48,308 nucleotides of DNA from a virus, in the IMG/VR virus record IMGVR_UViG_3300024265_000080, positions 1-48,308 of that record. One strand, given 5' to 3'. Position 1 is the stretch's first letter, and each line of letters opens with the position of its first letter. Below the pieces are notes generated by a model that did no database searches, was not told the origin of the DNA, and saw only the letters and a program-made list of their open reading frames with translations. A program made the position numbers and the translations under genes. This document shows positions 39,124 to 46,236 of the stretch, in pieces.

Positions 39124-39725
39124 AATTACCAGACGTTATCATAGACCGCATGACACAGAGAGCAGAGGACGAGAGTGCCTCGAAGATGGCAACTACCAGA
39201 GAGATGGGTATTATTTGGGACGAGTGTAAGTTTGCTCTAGCTTCCGAGCTTGCAAAAGAAAACAAGTGGAACGAGCCTAACATGGGCAAGACTAGAACTT
39301 GGTACATTGAAAGCATGTGTGCAAGCGTGGCAAAATTAGCACACAAATCTGGATATAACAGAATGAGGGTGTGGGACCAAGTACTATCTAGGAAGCTAGA
39401 TGTAAAGTTTGACGAAGGAGAAGTCTTATCTTTCACTGACTATTTGTACTTGTTGCAGAATTTAAAGAAGGATAAGAGGGGATTGATACCGGAGGAAAAG
39501 ATAAAGGAACGAACTGATTGGTACTTTGCCGAGCTAGAGAAGTATGGTAAACCACCAGGTACAAGAGATATTGAAAAACATGTAAAGAAAAACGGAGCGC
39601 AGCCAGAGTGGAAAATATTGTGGAGAAGCATAGTGAGATTAGCAAAGAAACTAAAAAAGCTGGACGACACACCGAACTTATTGAGAATGGCAATATATCA
39701 TATACTGAAGGTAGAGTTAGATTGA
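39120..39725 (+). CDS. unknown middle-operon protein (201 aa)
   Basis: It starts MKLPDVIIDRMTQRAEDESA at ATG 39120 (ATGA). Mostly helical: MGIIWDECKFALASELAKEN, RTWYIESMCASVAKLAHKSG, a central FDEGEVLSFTDYLYLLQNLK, and a basic C-terminus (SIVRLAKKLKKLDDTPN). The helical, basic design suggests DNA or protein binding. No family assigned. Confidence 0.65.
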   Translation: MKLPDVIIDRMTQRAEDESASKMATTREMGIIWDECKFALASELAKENKWNEPNMGKTRTWYIESMCASVAKLAHKSGYNRMRVWDQVLSRKLDVKFDEGEVLSFTDYLYLLQNLKKDKRGLIPEEKIKERTDWYFAELEKYGKPPGTRDIEKHVKKNGAQPEWKILWRSIVRLAKKLKKLDDTPNLLRMAIYHILKVELD

Positions 39726-39796
39726 TTCATTGCAAGTGCGAGCTTTACTGGTGGTACCCACATCAACGTAAGTGCTTATATTGTAAGGAGGAGTGA
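39722..39796 (+). CDS. 24-aa zinc-knuckle-like peptide
   Basis: TTG 39722 opens IHCKCELYWWYPHQRKCLYC, a CxC/CxxC pair with aromatic residues, preceded by GAAGG. It could also be the end of a longer overlapping frame. The Cys order is the only support. Confidence 0.3.
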   Translation: MIHCKCELYWWYPHQRKCLYCKEE

Positions 39797-39851
39797 TGGA
39801 AAAAGAGCAGATACTTACGGAATACTGGATACTATGATATGAGGGGTTAAC

Positions 39852-40157
39852 ATGAAAACTGAATGGGAATGTAACATAAAAACCGAATGGGAATGTATTG
39901 ACTTGAATTGTACTCATTGGGATGGAGATATGTGTCGGCTTGGATTTTGTGAACCGGACACATTAGAGGAGGAAGAAATGGATAACGATAAGTGGGAATG
40001 CATAGAAAACGATGCTGTAATTGAGTACAATGGTAAACAGAAAGAGTTTATTATTCGACACGAAGGGGAGGCAGAAGGAACAGGGATAGTGATTGGATTG
40101 AGTGACATATTATATGCCCTCACAATGGCTGCTCCAGTGCCACTCCATTTGTTGTAA
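39852..40157 (+). CDS. small acidic protein with duplicated N-terminus
   Basis: This 101-aa protein begins MKTEWECNIKTEWECIDLNC: the unit KTEWEC occurs twice through a ~24-base tandem duplication. A Cys cluster follows (CTHWDGDMCRLGFC). An internal ATG at 39978 has GAGGAGG upstream and gives a 59-aa form (MDNDKWECIENDAVIEYNGK). One or two products are possible. Function unknown. Confidence 0.55.
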   Translation: MKTEWECNIKTEWECIDLNCTHWDGDMCRLGFCEPDTLEEEEMDNDKWECIENDAVIEYNGKQKEFIIRHEGEAEGTGIVIGLSDILYALTMAAPVPLHLL

Positions 40158-40186
40158 AATAACGGCGGTTTATCGGAGGAGTAAAC

Positions 40187-40261
40187 CTGATAGACAAAGT
40201 AGCTTTGGTGCGGACAATTGGTCAAGAAAGGCAAATAAAGAGAATGAAAAATGGGAGTTGA
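40187..40261 (+). CDS. possible 24-aa peptide with non-ATG start
   Basis: GGAGGAG lies five bases before CTG 40187, followed by IDKVALVRTIGQERQIKRMK and a stop. It would occupy a gap (40158-40312) that otherwise holds no gene. CTG starts are rare, so this is tentative. Confidence 0.22.
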   Translation: MIDKVALVRTIGQERQIKRMKNGS

Positions 40262-40312
40262 GTTCCCAAATTGCATGCAGTACCTATTCTTTTAGGAAAG
40301 GATTTACATACA

Positions 40313-40495
40313 ATGAAAGAGCATGATTACAAGTGTTCCAAGTGCGATAGAAGAATGACACTTGAAGCAGAGCGCAAGCCAAGGTGGTGCCATGGAAAGA
40401 GAATGACAAGAGTAATTCACGCATCCCCTGTTATATGGAAAACACCAGGATGTACTAGAACAGTACCATTCCCAGATAAAAAGGAGAAGAAATGA
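40313..40495 (+). CDS. zinc-ribbon protein
   Basis: This 60-aa protein starts at ATG 40313 (MKEHDYKCSKCDRRMTLEAE). CSKC pairs with RWCHGKRMTR, and a late CTRTVPF provides another Cys. The layout is like FmdB-type ribbons. Its stop overlaps the endolysin start (ATGA), so both are co-translated. Confidence 0.7.
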   Translation: MKEHDYKCSKCDRRMTLEAERKPRWCHGKRMTRVIHASPVIWKTPGCTRTVPFPDKKEKK

Positions 40496-41685
40496 ATATG
40501 GTAGATAGGCCGCTTTGGATAGATATTTCAGAACATCAAGGATTATTTGACTTTAGCAAGATGGACACAGACAACAGGGTTAGTGGAGTGGTGTCAAGGG
40601 CAGGGGTGGGTCATCGTGTTGATCCTGAGTTTGTAAGGAATTACAGTCAGTCAAAGAAGGCTGACAAGTACCGAACAAGCTATTGGGCTATTGATCCTAA
40701 ACAAATTATCCAACCCCAGCTTGACAAGTGGGTAGACATTCACCCGATACTTGACCGCATCCCAAGGATGTTAGATGCTGAACTGAATGGTTCTTCACCA
40801 CTAGATACAGGCATGGACATCAAGGCATCGTCAGACTACCTTGCCGACTATGACAATGTAAGGCCGTGGCTATACTTTGGTAGATACTTTGCTATGGATA
40901 ATGTTATCCCATTCGTATCTCACGACTGGTTGAATGAACACTATATTGTACTTGCTCAGTACGACATGGGTGATGGCAAGGAATACGAGAGCGTGATTAT
41001 TCCTGATGGCATTGACCCCGAGAGAGTTATCTTCAAGCAAACCTCAGACAAGATGAAACTTTATAGTGGTGGACCAGTCATTGACCGGGATAGATTTTTA
41101 CTTGGTGGACTACCTGAGATGTATGCGTTTATGAACTCTCAACTTGACGGTACAGCTCCACCGATTGAGCCACCTCCTCCGACTGAGGATTGTTGTGAGG
41201 GATTGAGAGAAGCATTGATTGAACTAGAAAATAATACAAGTGCCTATATTCTTGACAATCAAAAAGACATTGATGCCAACACTGACGAGATTGAGAAGTT
41301 GGAAGCATACGTTGAAAGTGAGTTCCTGCTAGCTTATAAAAAGATAAACACCAACACCAACCAGATACACTTAGATGCTGTGAAGTCAATGTCAATGGAC
41401 GCTGCAATGGAAGGGCAAATCAATCAGCACGATGATGACATCACCAAGCTGAGAGCAGAGGTAGACGATTCAGTAGATGCTGGTGCTTTCAATCTTGTAG
41501 TTGACAAGCTCAATGCCCGACTGGATGAGCTGTTAGGAAAGGTTGAGAATACCTATAGCATGGTACAAGTTGAAGAATTATTACAGGCTGCTAATGACCA
41601 CATGCTTGAGGTTATTGATGGGATTACACTTAAAACCAATCACAGTCACCCCGATTGGATGTATAAATGGGGCATAGTAAAATGA
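40492..41685 (+). CDS. GH25 muramidase endolysin with coiled-coil tail
   Basis: This 397-aa protein has residues ~5-205 as a GH25 lysozyme domain. It shows LWIDISEHQGLFDF (D11), then MLDAELNG (D95 and E97, the acidic pair expected for catalysis), and QTSDKMKLYSG near its end. It cuts peptidoglycan between MurNAc and GlcNAc. A Pro linker (PPIEPPPPTED) leads to about 165 residues of coiled-coil-like sequence (NQKDIDANTDEIEKLEAY). This may trimerise or anchor the enzyme. No signal peptide, so a holin is needed. A virion-attached tail lysin is the alternative because of the coiled coil. Confidence 0.85.
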   Translation: MNMVDRPLWIDISEHQGLFDFSKMDTDNRVSGVVSRAGVGHRVDPEFVRNYSQSKKADKYRTSYWAIDPKQIIQPQLDKWVDIHPILDRIPRMLDAELNGSSPLDTGMDIKASSDYLADYDNVRPWLYFGRYFAMDNVIPFVSHDWLNEHYIVLAQYDMGDGKEYESVIIPDGIDPERVIFKQTSDKMKLYSGGPVIDRDRFLLGGLPEMYAFMNSQLDGTAPPIEPPPPTEDCCEGLREALIELENNTSAYILDNQKDIDANTDEIEKLEAYVESEFLLAYKKINTNTNQIHLDAVKSMSMDAAMEGQINQHDDDITKLRAEVDDSVDAGAFNLVVDKLNARLDELLGKVENTYSMVQVEELLQAANDHMLEVIDGITLKTNHSHPDWMYKWGIVK

Positions 41686-41834
41686 ACAAGCACTTCGGAA
41701 GCGACTTCAACGAGTTCTATATCAGCGCACTTGAAGAATATATCAAGATGCTTGAGCAAAAGCTGAAAGATATTGAGTGCAGTGATTGCTATAAAGATAT
41801 GCTAAAATGTAAATGTGATGAGGAGGAACGATGA
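41682..41834 (+). CDS. 50-aa coiled-coil/Cys protein
   Basis: MNKHFGSDFNEFYISALEEY leads into YIKMLEQKLKDIECSDCYKD and CKCDEEER. It has a helix plus a four-Cys end (CSDC, CKC). It is coupled by ATGA on both sides to the endolysin and the next membrane gene. Function unknown. Confidence 0.6.
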   Translation: MNKHFGSDFNEFYISALEEYIKMLEQKLKDIECSDCYKDMLKCKCDEEER

Positions 41835-41971
41835 AAGTTGAATTTGATTCCGGCTGTGCGTGGGCGAACTGGATGTTGATACCTACTATCAACGTGTTCG
41901 TTATGGACGGTGTAGCTATATCATTCTGGTTTCTTTGTTTCTATGTGACAGTAGAAATTTGGAAAGAATGA
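41831..41971 (+). CDS. 46-aa membrane protein
   Basis: One hydrophobic stretch (ANWMLIPTINVFVMDGVAIS then FWFLCFYVTV) could span the membrane once or twice. Coupled by ATGA to its neighbours. Right after the endolysin block it is a possible second holin or antiholin, but nothing more supports that. Confidence 0.55.
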   Translation: MKVEFDSGCAWANWMLIPTINVFVMDGVAISFWFLCFYVTVEIWKE

Positions 41972-42282
41972 GAAAGGAAACTTGGAATGAGATAAGCAAG
42001 AGACTTGTAGGTGCTTACACTATGTGTGTACTATGTAGAAAAGAGAACGCTAAGGAACTTGCTCACATGCCACGACACAAGCGGTACAACAAGCCAAAGA
42101 TGCACAAGTATATCAACGTAGAAGAAAATGCAGTACCGGTTGGGTTCAAGTGTAAAGAGTTTTCAGAAACGTATGAGGGAAGGAAGATTGCCGTACAGTG
42201 GTTACGGGACAAGTTTGGTAGGGAAGAATGGGATGACTGGTACGATACCCTGCCATTCAAGATAAAAGAGGAGTACCCATGA
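41968..42282 (+). CDS. degenerate HNH-like zinc protein
   Basis: This 104-aa protein starts at ATG 41968 (MRKETWNEISKRLVGAYTMC). CVLCRKENAKELAHMPRHKR provides CxxC and a histidine pair. NVEENAVPVGFKC continues as in HNH folds, but the second CxxC is reduced to a single Cys. It may be an inactive or divergent HNH. Coupled to both neighbours. Confidence 0.6.
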   Translation: MRKETWNEISKRLVGAYTMCVLCRKENAKELAHMPRHKRYNKPKMHKYINVEENAVPVGFKCKEFSETYEGRKIAVQWLRDKFGREEWDDWYDTLPFKIKEEYP

Positions 42283-43106
42283 AATGTTTCATCGTAATTA
42301 GCGACAGCCAGACTGGACATAAGCAAGGACTGGTTAACCCTGACTCCAAGTTAGAGGAGGATGTGCCAGTTCCAATATATCCTACTGCTCAAAGTTTGTG
42401 GGATATAACAGAGAATGTACGCACTTACATAGATGAGAACTGCAAGAAGTATGACAAGTGGGTTATCAACTTGGGTGAAGTTACTCAAGGCAACGCACTC
42501 AGGGACGACTTACTTACTGGTGAGATGCACTTACAATTCAAGTGGGCTGCTGAAACTATGTACCCGTTTCTTGACATGAAAGGGGTAAAGGGAGCCCGGT
42601 TCTTGCAAGCAACATCTTGGCATGAGTACGGAGATGGTTCATCTTCTAAGTTGATGGTTGAAATAATGAAAGCTAAGTATCCTAAACTTGATATAAAGCA
42701 AATGAACCAGTCAAGGATGAAAGTTGAAGATACCTTGTTCGAGTGGACACATCACGGATCCGCTACAAGTAAACGAAAGTACTTAGAAGGCAACGCTGCT
42801 TTCTTGGACGCAAAAGACAGAATAATCCATCACATCATAGAAAGGAAGAAATGTCCCGACTTGACATTCACCGCCCACACTCACAAGCCCTCACAGGCCA
42901 CAGCAGCCATTCTAAGCGAAGGAGCGTATATTACCAACACCCAGGTTATTACCCCTCCTATGTGTGGACTAGGAGCTTATTCCAGAAAGGTTGCCAACCC
43001 AAGTATTTACTATATTGGGATGCACCTTGTTCTTACAGATGGACATGGCTTTGAAGTGATACCGTTCTATAAAAGAATGACTGATTATGTGATGGAGGAG
43101 ATATGA
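42279..43106 (+). CDS. calcineurin-like metallophosphoesterase
   Basis: This 275-aa protein has the motif order of metallophosphoesterases: VISDSQTGHK (D9, H14), NLGEVTQGN in place of the usual GD segment, WTHHGSATS near residue 155, and FTAHTHKP near 200. Two metal ions would cleave a phosphodiester or phosphomonoester. Phage members often act as DNA exonucleases or nucleotide phosphatases. The GEV instead of GD is a notable deviation. Coupled by ATGA to both sides. Confidence 0.75.
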   Translation: MKCFIVISDSQTGHKQGLVNPDSKLEEDVPVPIYPTAQSLWDITENVRTYIDENCKKYDKWVINLGEVTQGNALRDDLLTGEMHLQFKWAAETMYPFLDMKGVKGARFLQATSWHEYGDGSSSKLMVEIMKAKYPKLDIKQMNQSRMKVEDTLFEWTHHGSATSKRKYLEGNAAFLDAKDRIIHHIIERKKCPDLTFTAHTHKPSQATAAILSEGAYITNTQVITPPMCGLGAYSRKVANPSIYYIGMHLVLTDGHGFEVIPFYKRMTDYVMEEI

Positions 43107-43306
43107 AAGTACAGAAAATAACTCGCACAGAAAGACTAATGTGGGACATGGGACATGTTGGCGACCCCGACTACCAACACTATTACACTGATGAGACATG
43201 GGAATGGATAGAGGTTCCCAACCTGAGGGCGTGTTGGTTGATACTGATTGGCAAGATAACTAAAGGACAGGGGTGTTGGGTTTTGGAGGACACATGCCAG
43301 AGCTAA
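43103..43306 (+). CDS. small protein, unknown
   Basis: This 67-aa protein has GGAGGAG upstream. It is aromatic and acidic in the middle (HYYTDETWEWIEVPNLRACW), with a hydrophobic LILIGKITKGQ. The end overlaps the next gene by 13 bases. Function unknown. Confidence 0.6.
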   Translation: MKVQKITRTERLMWDMGHVGDPDYQHYYTDETWEWIEVPNLRACWLILIGKITKGQGCWVLEDTCQS

Positions 43307-43554
43307 CAGACAGTAACGAACTAAGGCAAAAGATATTAGAGGAAGCCAAGTCAAGGATACCCCAACCTCCGGGGGAAGATGAAGTTACTGCAAGAATGTT
43401 AATGGATGCAGAAGGATGCACTTGGCAAAGAGCAAGAGATACACTACAAGACATGGTGGAGGAGGGTCTAGCGACAGTTAGGGACAATGGAGTACAGAAC
43501 GGGAAGACTTGCAAGGTTTATAAATACAAAGGAGTAGAAGATGAAAGGGAATAA
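43294..43554 (+). CDS. winged-helix DNA-binding protein
   Basis: This 86-aa protein starts at ATG 43294 behind GGAGG. Residues ~28-70 form a winged helix: TARMLMDAEGCTWQRARDTL, then MVEEGLATVRDN and a wing CKVYKYKG. It probably acts as a regulator. The gene is near the end of the plus operon and could time the switch to late genes. Confidence 0.7.
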   Translation: MPELTDSNELRQKILEEAKSRIPQPPGEDEVTARMLMDAEGCTWQRARDTLQDMVEEGLATVRDNGVQNGKTCKVYKYKGVEDERE

Positions 43555-43945
43555 AGTATTTTGGTTCTTGGTAATATTGTTAATTCTGGCATTTGGGATG
43601 ATGTTGATACCTAAGAAAGCAGGAGCATCGGACGGTATGCCACCGAATGTAATTGCTTGGGAGTATGCAGGTGAGTTGTTTGTTACTGACTATGATGAAG
43701 ATGGTCACCCTCGTACTCAACATATCTGTCCTTGTGAAGATGACTGTAACATAGAGAATGTTATCGTGCAAGAAAATGTTACTGAGAAAGATAAACCCAA
43801 GCCAACGCCCACTGCACCGCCTCCTCCTCCAATCAAGACAGAGAAGCCAGAGAAAGTAAAATGCAATTCAGGTAGAGGGAATGGAAGTGAAGGGTCCCCA
43901 GATTGTGATCCTGGGAATAGTGGAAAGAATAAAGGAGGAGACTAA
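43541..43945 (+). CDS. secreted Pro-rich protein with CNSGRGNGSEG tail
   Basis: This 134-aa protein has a Sec signal peptide: FWFLVILLILAFGMMLIPKK, then AGA before the mature start near residue 30. The mature part has PCEDDC, a Pro/Lys-rich linker (PKPTPTAPPPPPIK), and a C-terminal Gly/Asn/Ser-rich segment from CNSGRGNGSEG to CDPGNSG. Secreted phage proteins can alter the host envelope or exclude other phages. The tail may bind metal or cell wall. Coupled (TAATG) to a lipoprotein gene. Confidence 0.65.
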   Translation: MKGNKVFWFLVILLILAFGMMLIPKKAGASDGMPPNVIAWEYAGELFVTDYDEDGHPRTQHICPCEDDCNIENVIVQENVTEKDKPKPTPTAPPPPPIKTEKPEKVKCNSGRGNGSEGSPDCDPGNSGKNKGGD

Positions 43946-44187
43946 TGAAGAAACTTTTTCTATTGATACTACTGCTTACAATATTATCAGCTTGTACTTG
44001 TGTTACTAAGGACCCACATGACTACCTTCCTGGTTGGGCGGATAACCATTTAGAGTTCGGGAAGTCGTACGATGTACTAACCCTAGTTGGAGAGAATGGG
44101 ATGCCCTCAGTATTCTTTAATACTGCACCTGGATGGTATCAAACAGAGGACTTGGGCAACATAGACTATGTAGTAATGTGTAGGTAA
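43945..44187 (+). CDS. lipoprotein
   Basis: This 80-aa protein has signal MKKLFLLILLLTILSACTC with lipobox LSAC, so Cys17 would be lipidated. The mature part is ~64 aa (DYLPGWADNHLEFGKSYDVL...). It is too unlike the usual Rz1 to call a spanin, although the pair with the preceding secreted gene is suggestive. Superinfection exclusion is another option. Last gene before the terminator. Confidence 0.7.
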   Translation: MKKLFLLILLLTILSACTCVTKDPHDYLPGWADNHLEFGKSYDVLTLVGENGMPSVFFNTAPGWYQTEDLGNIDYVVMCR

Positions 44188-44194
44188 AAGAGGG

Positions 44195-44224
44195 AAGCCC
44201 TTCAAAAAACGAGGGGCTTTTTTT
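44195..44224 (+). terminator. main rho-independent terminator
   Basis: AAGCCCTT/AGGGGCTT (one G-U) with a 9-base loop is followed by seven T's. It ends the middle plus operon. The minus strand also has a T-rich stretch beyond the stem, so it can stop late transcription coming the other way. Confidence 0.9.
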
Positions 44225-45872
44225 ATGCACCAAACCGCATCATACTAAATTCTGGCGAATAATTTCCCGTTGATATAATATCAGTTGCCGCAACGTTGTT
44301 GTGAAATATTTCCACTTCGACATAATCGTCTACGGCCAAATCATAGTGTGTCGAGACAGCGGAATAGAGTGTACTGGCGGTATCCGCCGGATTGACGAAT
44401 ATTGCTATTTGAGTGGTATTGTTTAATTTTATAGCAACTGCAAGCACTTTGTTTACAGCCACAAACATTGCTACTTGGGCAATAATCCCGTATTTTCCAG
44501 CGGTTTTGCATGTCAATCTGCCGGTATTTGACGATGTGCTATGGATGTCGTCAGTATCAAATCTCTCGCTATTGAAAGTCAGTTCGACCCATTCTCCGGT
44601 AGCTGTTTCAATAGCAGTATCATTATATACTCTCGCACCCACGGCTGACCCACCACCGGCATTATCGTCAACGTATTTCTTGATAGCCTGTTGGGTGGAT
44701 AAAGAAACAGCACTATCAGAAGCCATGTTATCTTCGTCAAGGATACCAGTAACCGCTGTTGTAGCACCTAAAGTAATACCAGCACTTGTAATCTTGCCGG
44801 TTGAATCCCACTTATAAGTAGTAGCAACAAGGTACTTGATAGTAGTTGGGGTTGGTGAACCGGGGTCTGATACCCGGTTCCTCACAATTTTTATGTAGTA
44901 TCCTGCTGAACCAGCATCCCCGCCCGGGTCGTAGTCTGACTTCCAGTTAGTAAGGTCTTCAGAAGCCCAACGAATAAGACCGTCTTGAGTAAATCCGTTT
45001 GTATCGTCAGCGGGATAAAACTGTTCCCACGAATCTGCATCGTAAAAATAAAACAAAGGCTTTACATCTTTGATTGCTTTTGTAGCCATTATAACTTCAA
45101 GTTCATCGAATTTGGCTGTATGCCCGATGTAGACAGCATCGGCATTTGCTACGAAGATTTCATGTCCGTCTATCTCATCTGTCCAAGACCCGCCAAAAGG
45201 CCAGCGTGCAGCATATTCTGTTTTGGATGGAGTTGCGAATGTTCCTATGTGTTGGTGAACAGGGTCTACCCCCGGGTGAGTACCAATCGCTGCGACTTCC
45301 CCAGCAGGTGTACCATCACCGATAGCAACGTCAAGCCCATGGAACATTGAAGTAGATTGAAGGTCAGCGTTAGTTTGGTTGACCTTGACATTCATATCAA
45401 TGCCAGTGTAGGTTGCCATTGCTTCGTCGTCAGTTGTATAGTCAACGTGGAGTTCGCCTTCCTCTATGTGGATGGCGTGGTTTTGTGGAGGGACTTCAAC
45501 TACAAGCCCGTCTACGTGAGGGGCATAAGTTTCGTCAACTCCACTCAAGTCAATATCAATTCCGTGAATGTCAGCTTCTACAGCAGATGGGTCAAGATTC
45601 TTTCCGTCAATTTTAATACCATCCCATTCAATACCAGTAACAGCATGAACAGGGGTGATGTTAATAACGTCTTGTTCACCAGAGCTAGATGGATTGAGGT
45701 CAAGTAATGGGGAATCGCCAGAGGTAATAGACAGGCCACCAGACATAGTATCACCAGACTCGGATACCTGTTTCTTAATATCTTCTTTTGCTTTGTCAAG
45801 GTCGTTTTCTAATTGCTCTACCCGACCTACCAAAGCTCTAAGTCGTTGTTCCTCTTGTGCATCAAATGACAT
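44223..45872 (-). CDS. tail fibre/adhesin-like protein
   Basis: This 549-aa protein begins with an N-terminal coiled coil (residues ~5-38, LRALVGRVEQLENDLDKAKE). Then a repetitive middle of Asp/Ile-rich short strands (IDIDLSGVDETYAP) appears, followed by LSTQQAIKKYVDD, a linker common in metagenomic fibre proteins. The C-terminal ~150 residues form a C1q/TNF-like beta domain, as in VGARVYNDTAIETATGEW to FHNNVAATDIISTGNYSPEF. Trimeric fibre with a receptor-binding head is likely. It is the last gene of the late operon. Confidence 0.8.
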   Translation of the reverse strand: MSFDAQEEQRLRALVGRVEQLENDLDKAKEDIKKQVSESGDTMSGGLSITSGDSPLLDLNPSSSGEQDVINITPVHAVTGIEWDGIKIDGKNLDPSAVEADIHGIDIDLSGVDETYAPHVDGLVVEVPPQNHAIHIEEGELHVDYTTDDEAMATYTGIDMNVKVNQTNADLQSTSMFHGLDVAIGDGTPAGEVAAIGTHPGVDPVHQHIGTFATPSKTEYAARWPFGGSWTDEIDGHEIFVANADAVYIGHTAKFDELEVIMATKAIKDVKPLFYFYDADSWEQFYPADDTNGFTQDGLIRWASEDLTNWKSDYDPGGDAGSAGYYIKIVRNRVSDPGSPTPTTIKYLVATTYKWDSTGKITSAGITLGATTAVTGILDEDNMASDSAVSLSTQQAIKKYVDDNAGGGSAVGARVYNDTAIETATGEWVELTFNSERFDTDDIHSTSSNTGRLTCKTAGKYGIIAQVAMFVAVNKVLAVAIKLNNTTQIAIFVNPADTASTLYSAVSTHYDLAVDDYVEVEIFHNNVAATDIISTGNYSPEFSMMRFGA

Positions 45873-46236
45873 TATTCCTCACGAATGAGAATACTTCTTC
45901 TTTAGTTTCTGCATCAGACTCCCACAGAATAGGAATGTTCTCAATGCCTACCCTGAAGTAATCCGCTATCATAATCAGGGCTTTCTTATCCTCTCCTGAC
46001 ATTACGCTCCTGTGCCAGTACTCACCATAAACAGGAAAAGGAGTAGCCATTGGGTTCCAAACTACGAAGTCTACAACCAAGCCACCCCTTCTTGTTTTAC
46101 CACCGAAGATTTCAAACTGGAACATATATGGAATATCGTACTTCTCAAGAGCTAGAGATACCCACCATTCTTCTTTACTGTCGGGCATCACTCCTTTCAC
46201 CAGACCAATCTGTTCTTCTTCTTGAGGCAGAACCAT
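45862..46236 (-). CDS. Vsr/PD-(D/E)XK-like nuclease
   Basis: This 124-aa protein shows FEIFGGKTRRGGLVVDFVVW, then VYGEYWHRS. The D56 and E72 pair plus YWH and a following D/K helix resemble Vsr-type very-short-patch-repair endonucleases. FSFVRNNVI ends it. The start overlaps the tail protein stop (TAATG), and the end overlaps the fibre start. A nuclease in the tail operon is odd; a homing-like or DNA-ejection helper role is open. Confidence 0.6.
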   Translation of the reverse strand: MVLPQEEEQIGLVKGVMPDSKEEWWVSLALEKYDIPYMFQFEIFGGKTRRGGLVVDFVVWNPMATPFPVYGEYWHRSVMSGEDKKALIMIADYFRVGIENIPILWESDAETKEEVFSFVRNNVI

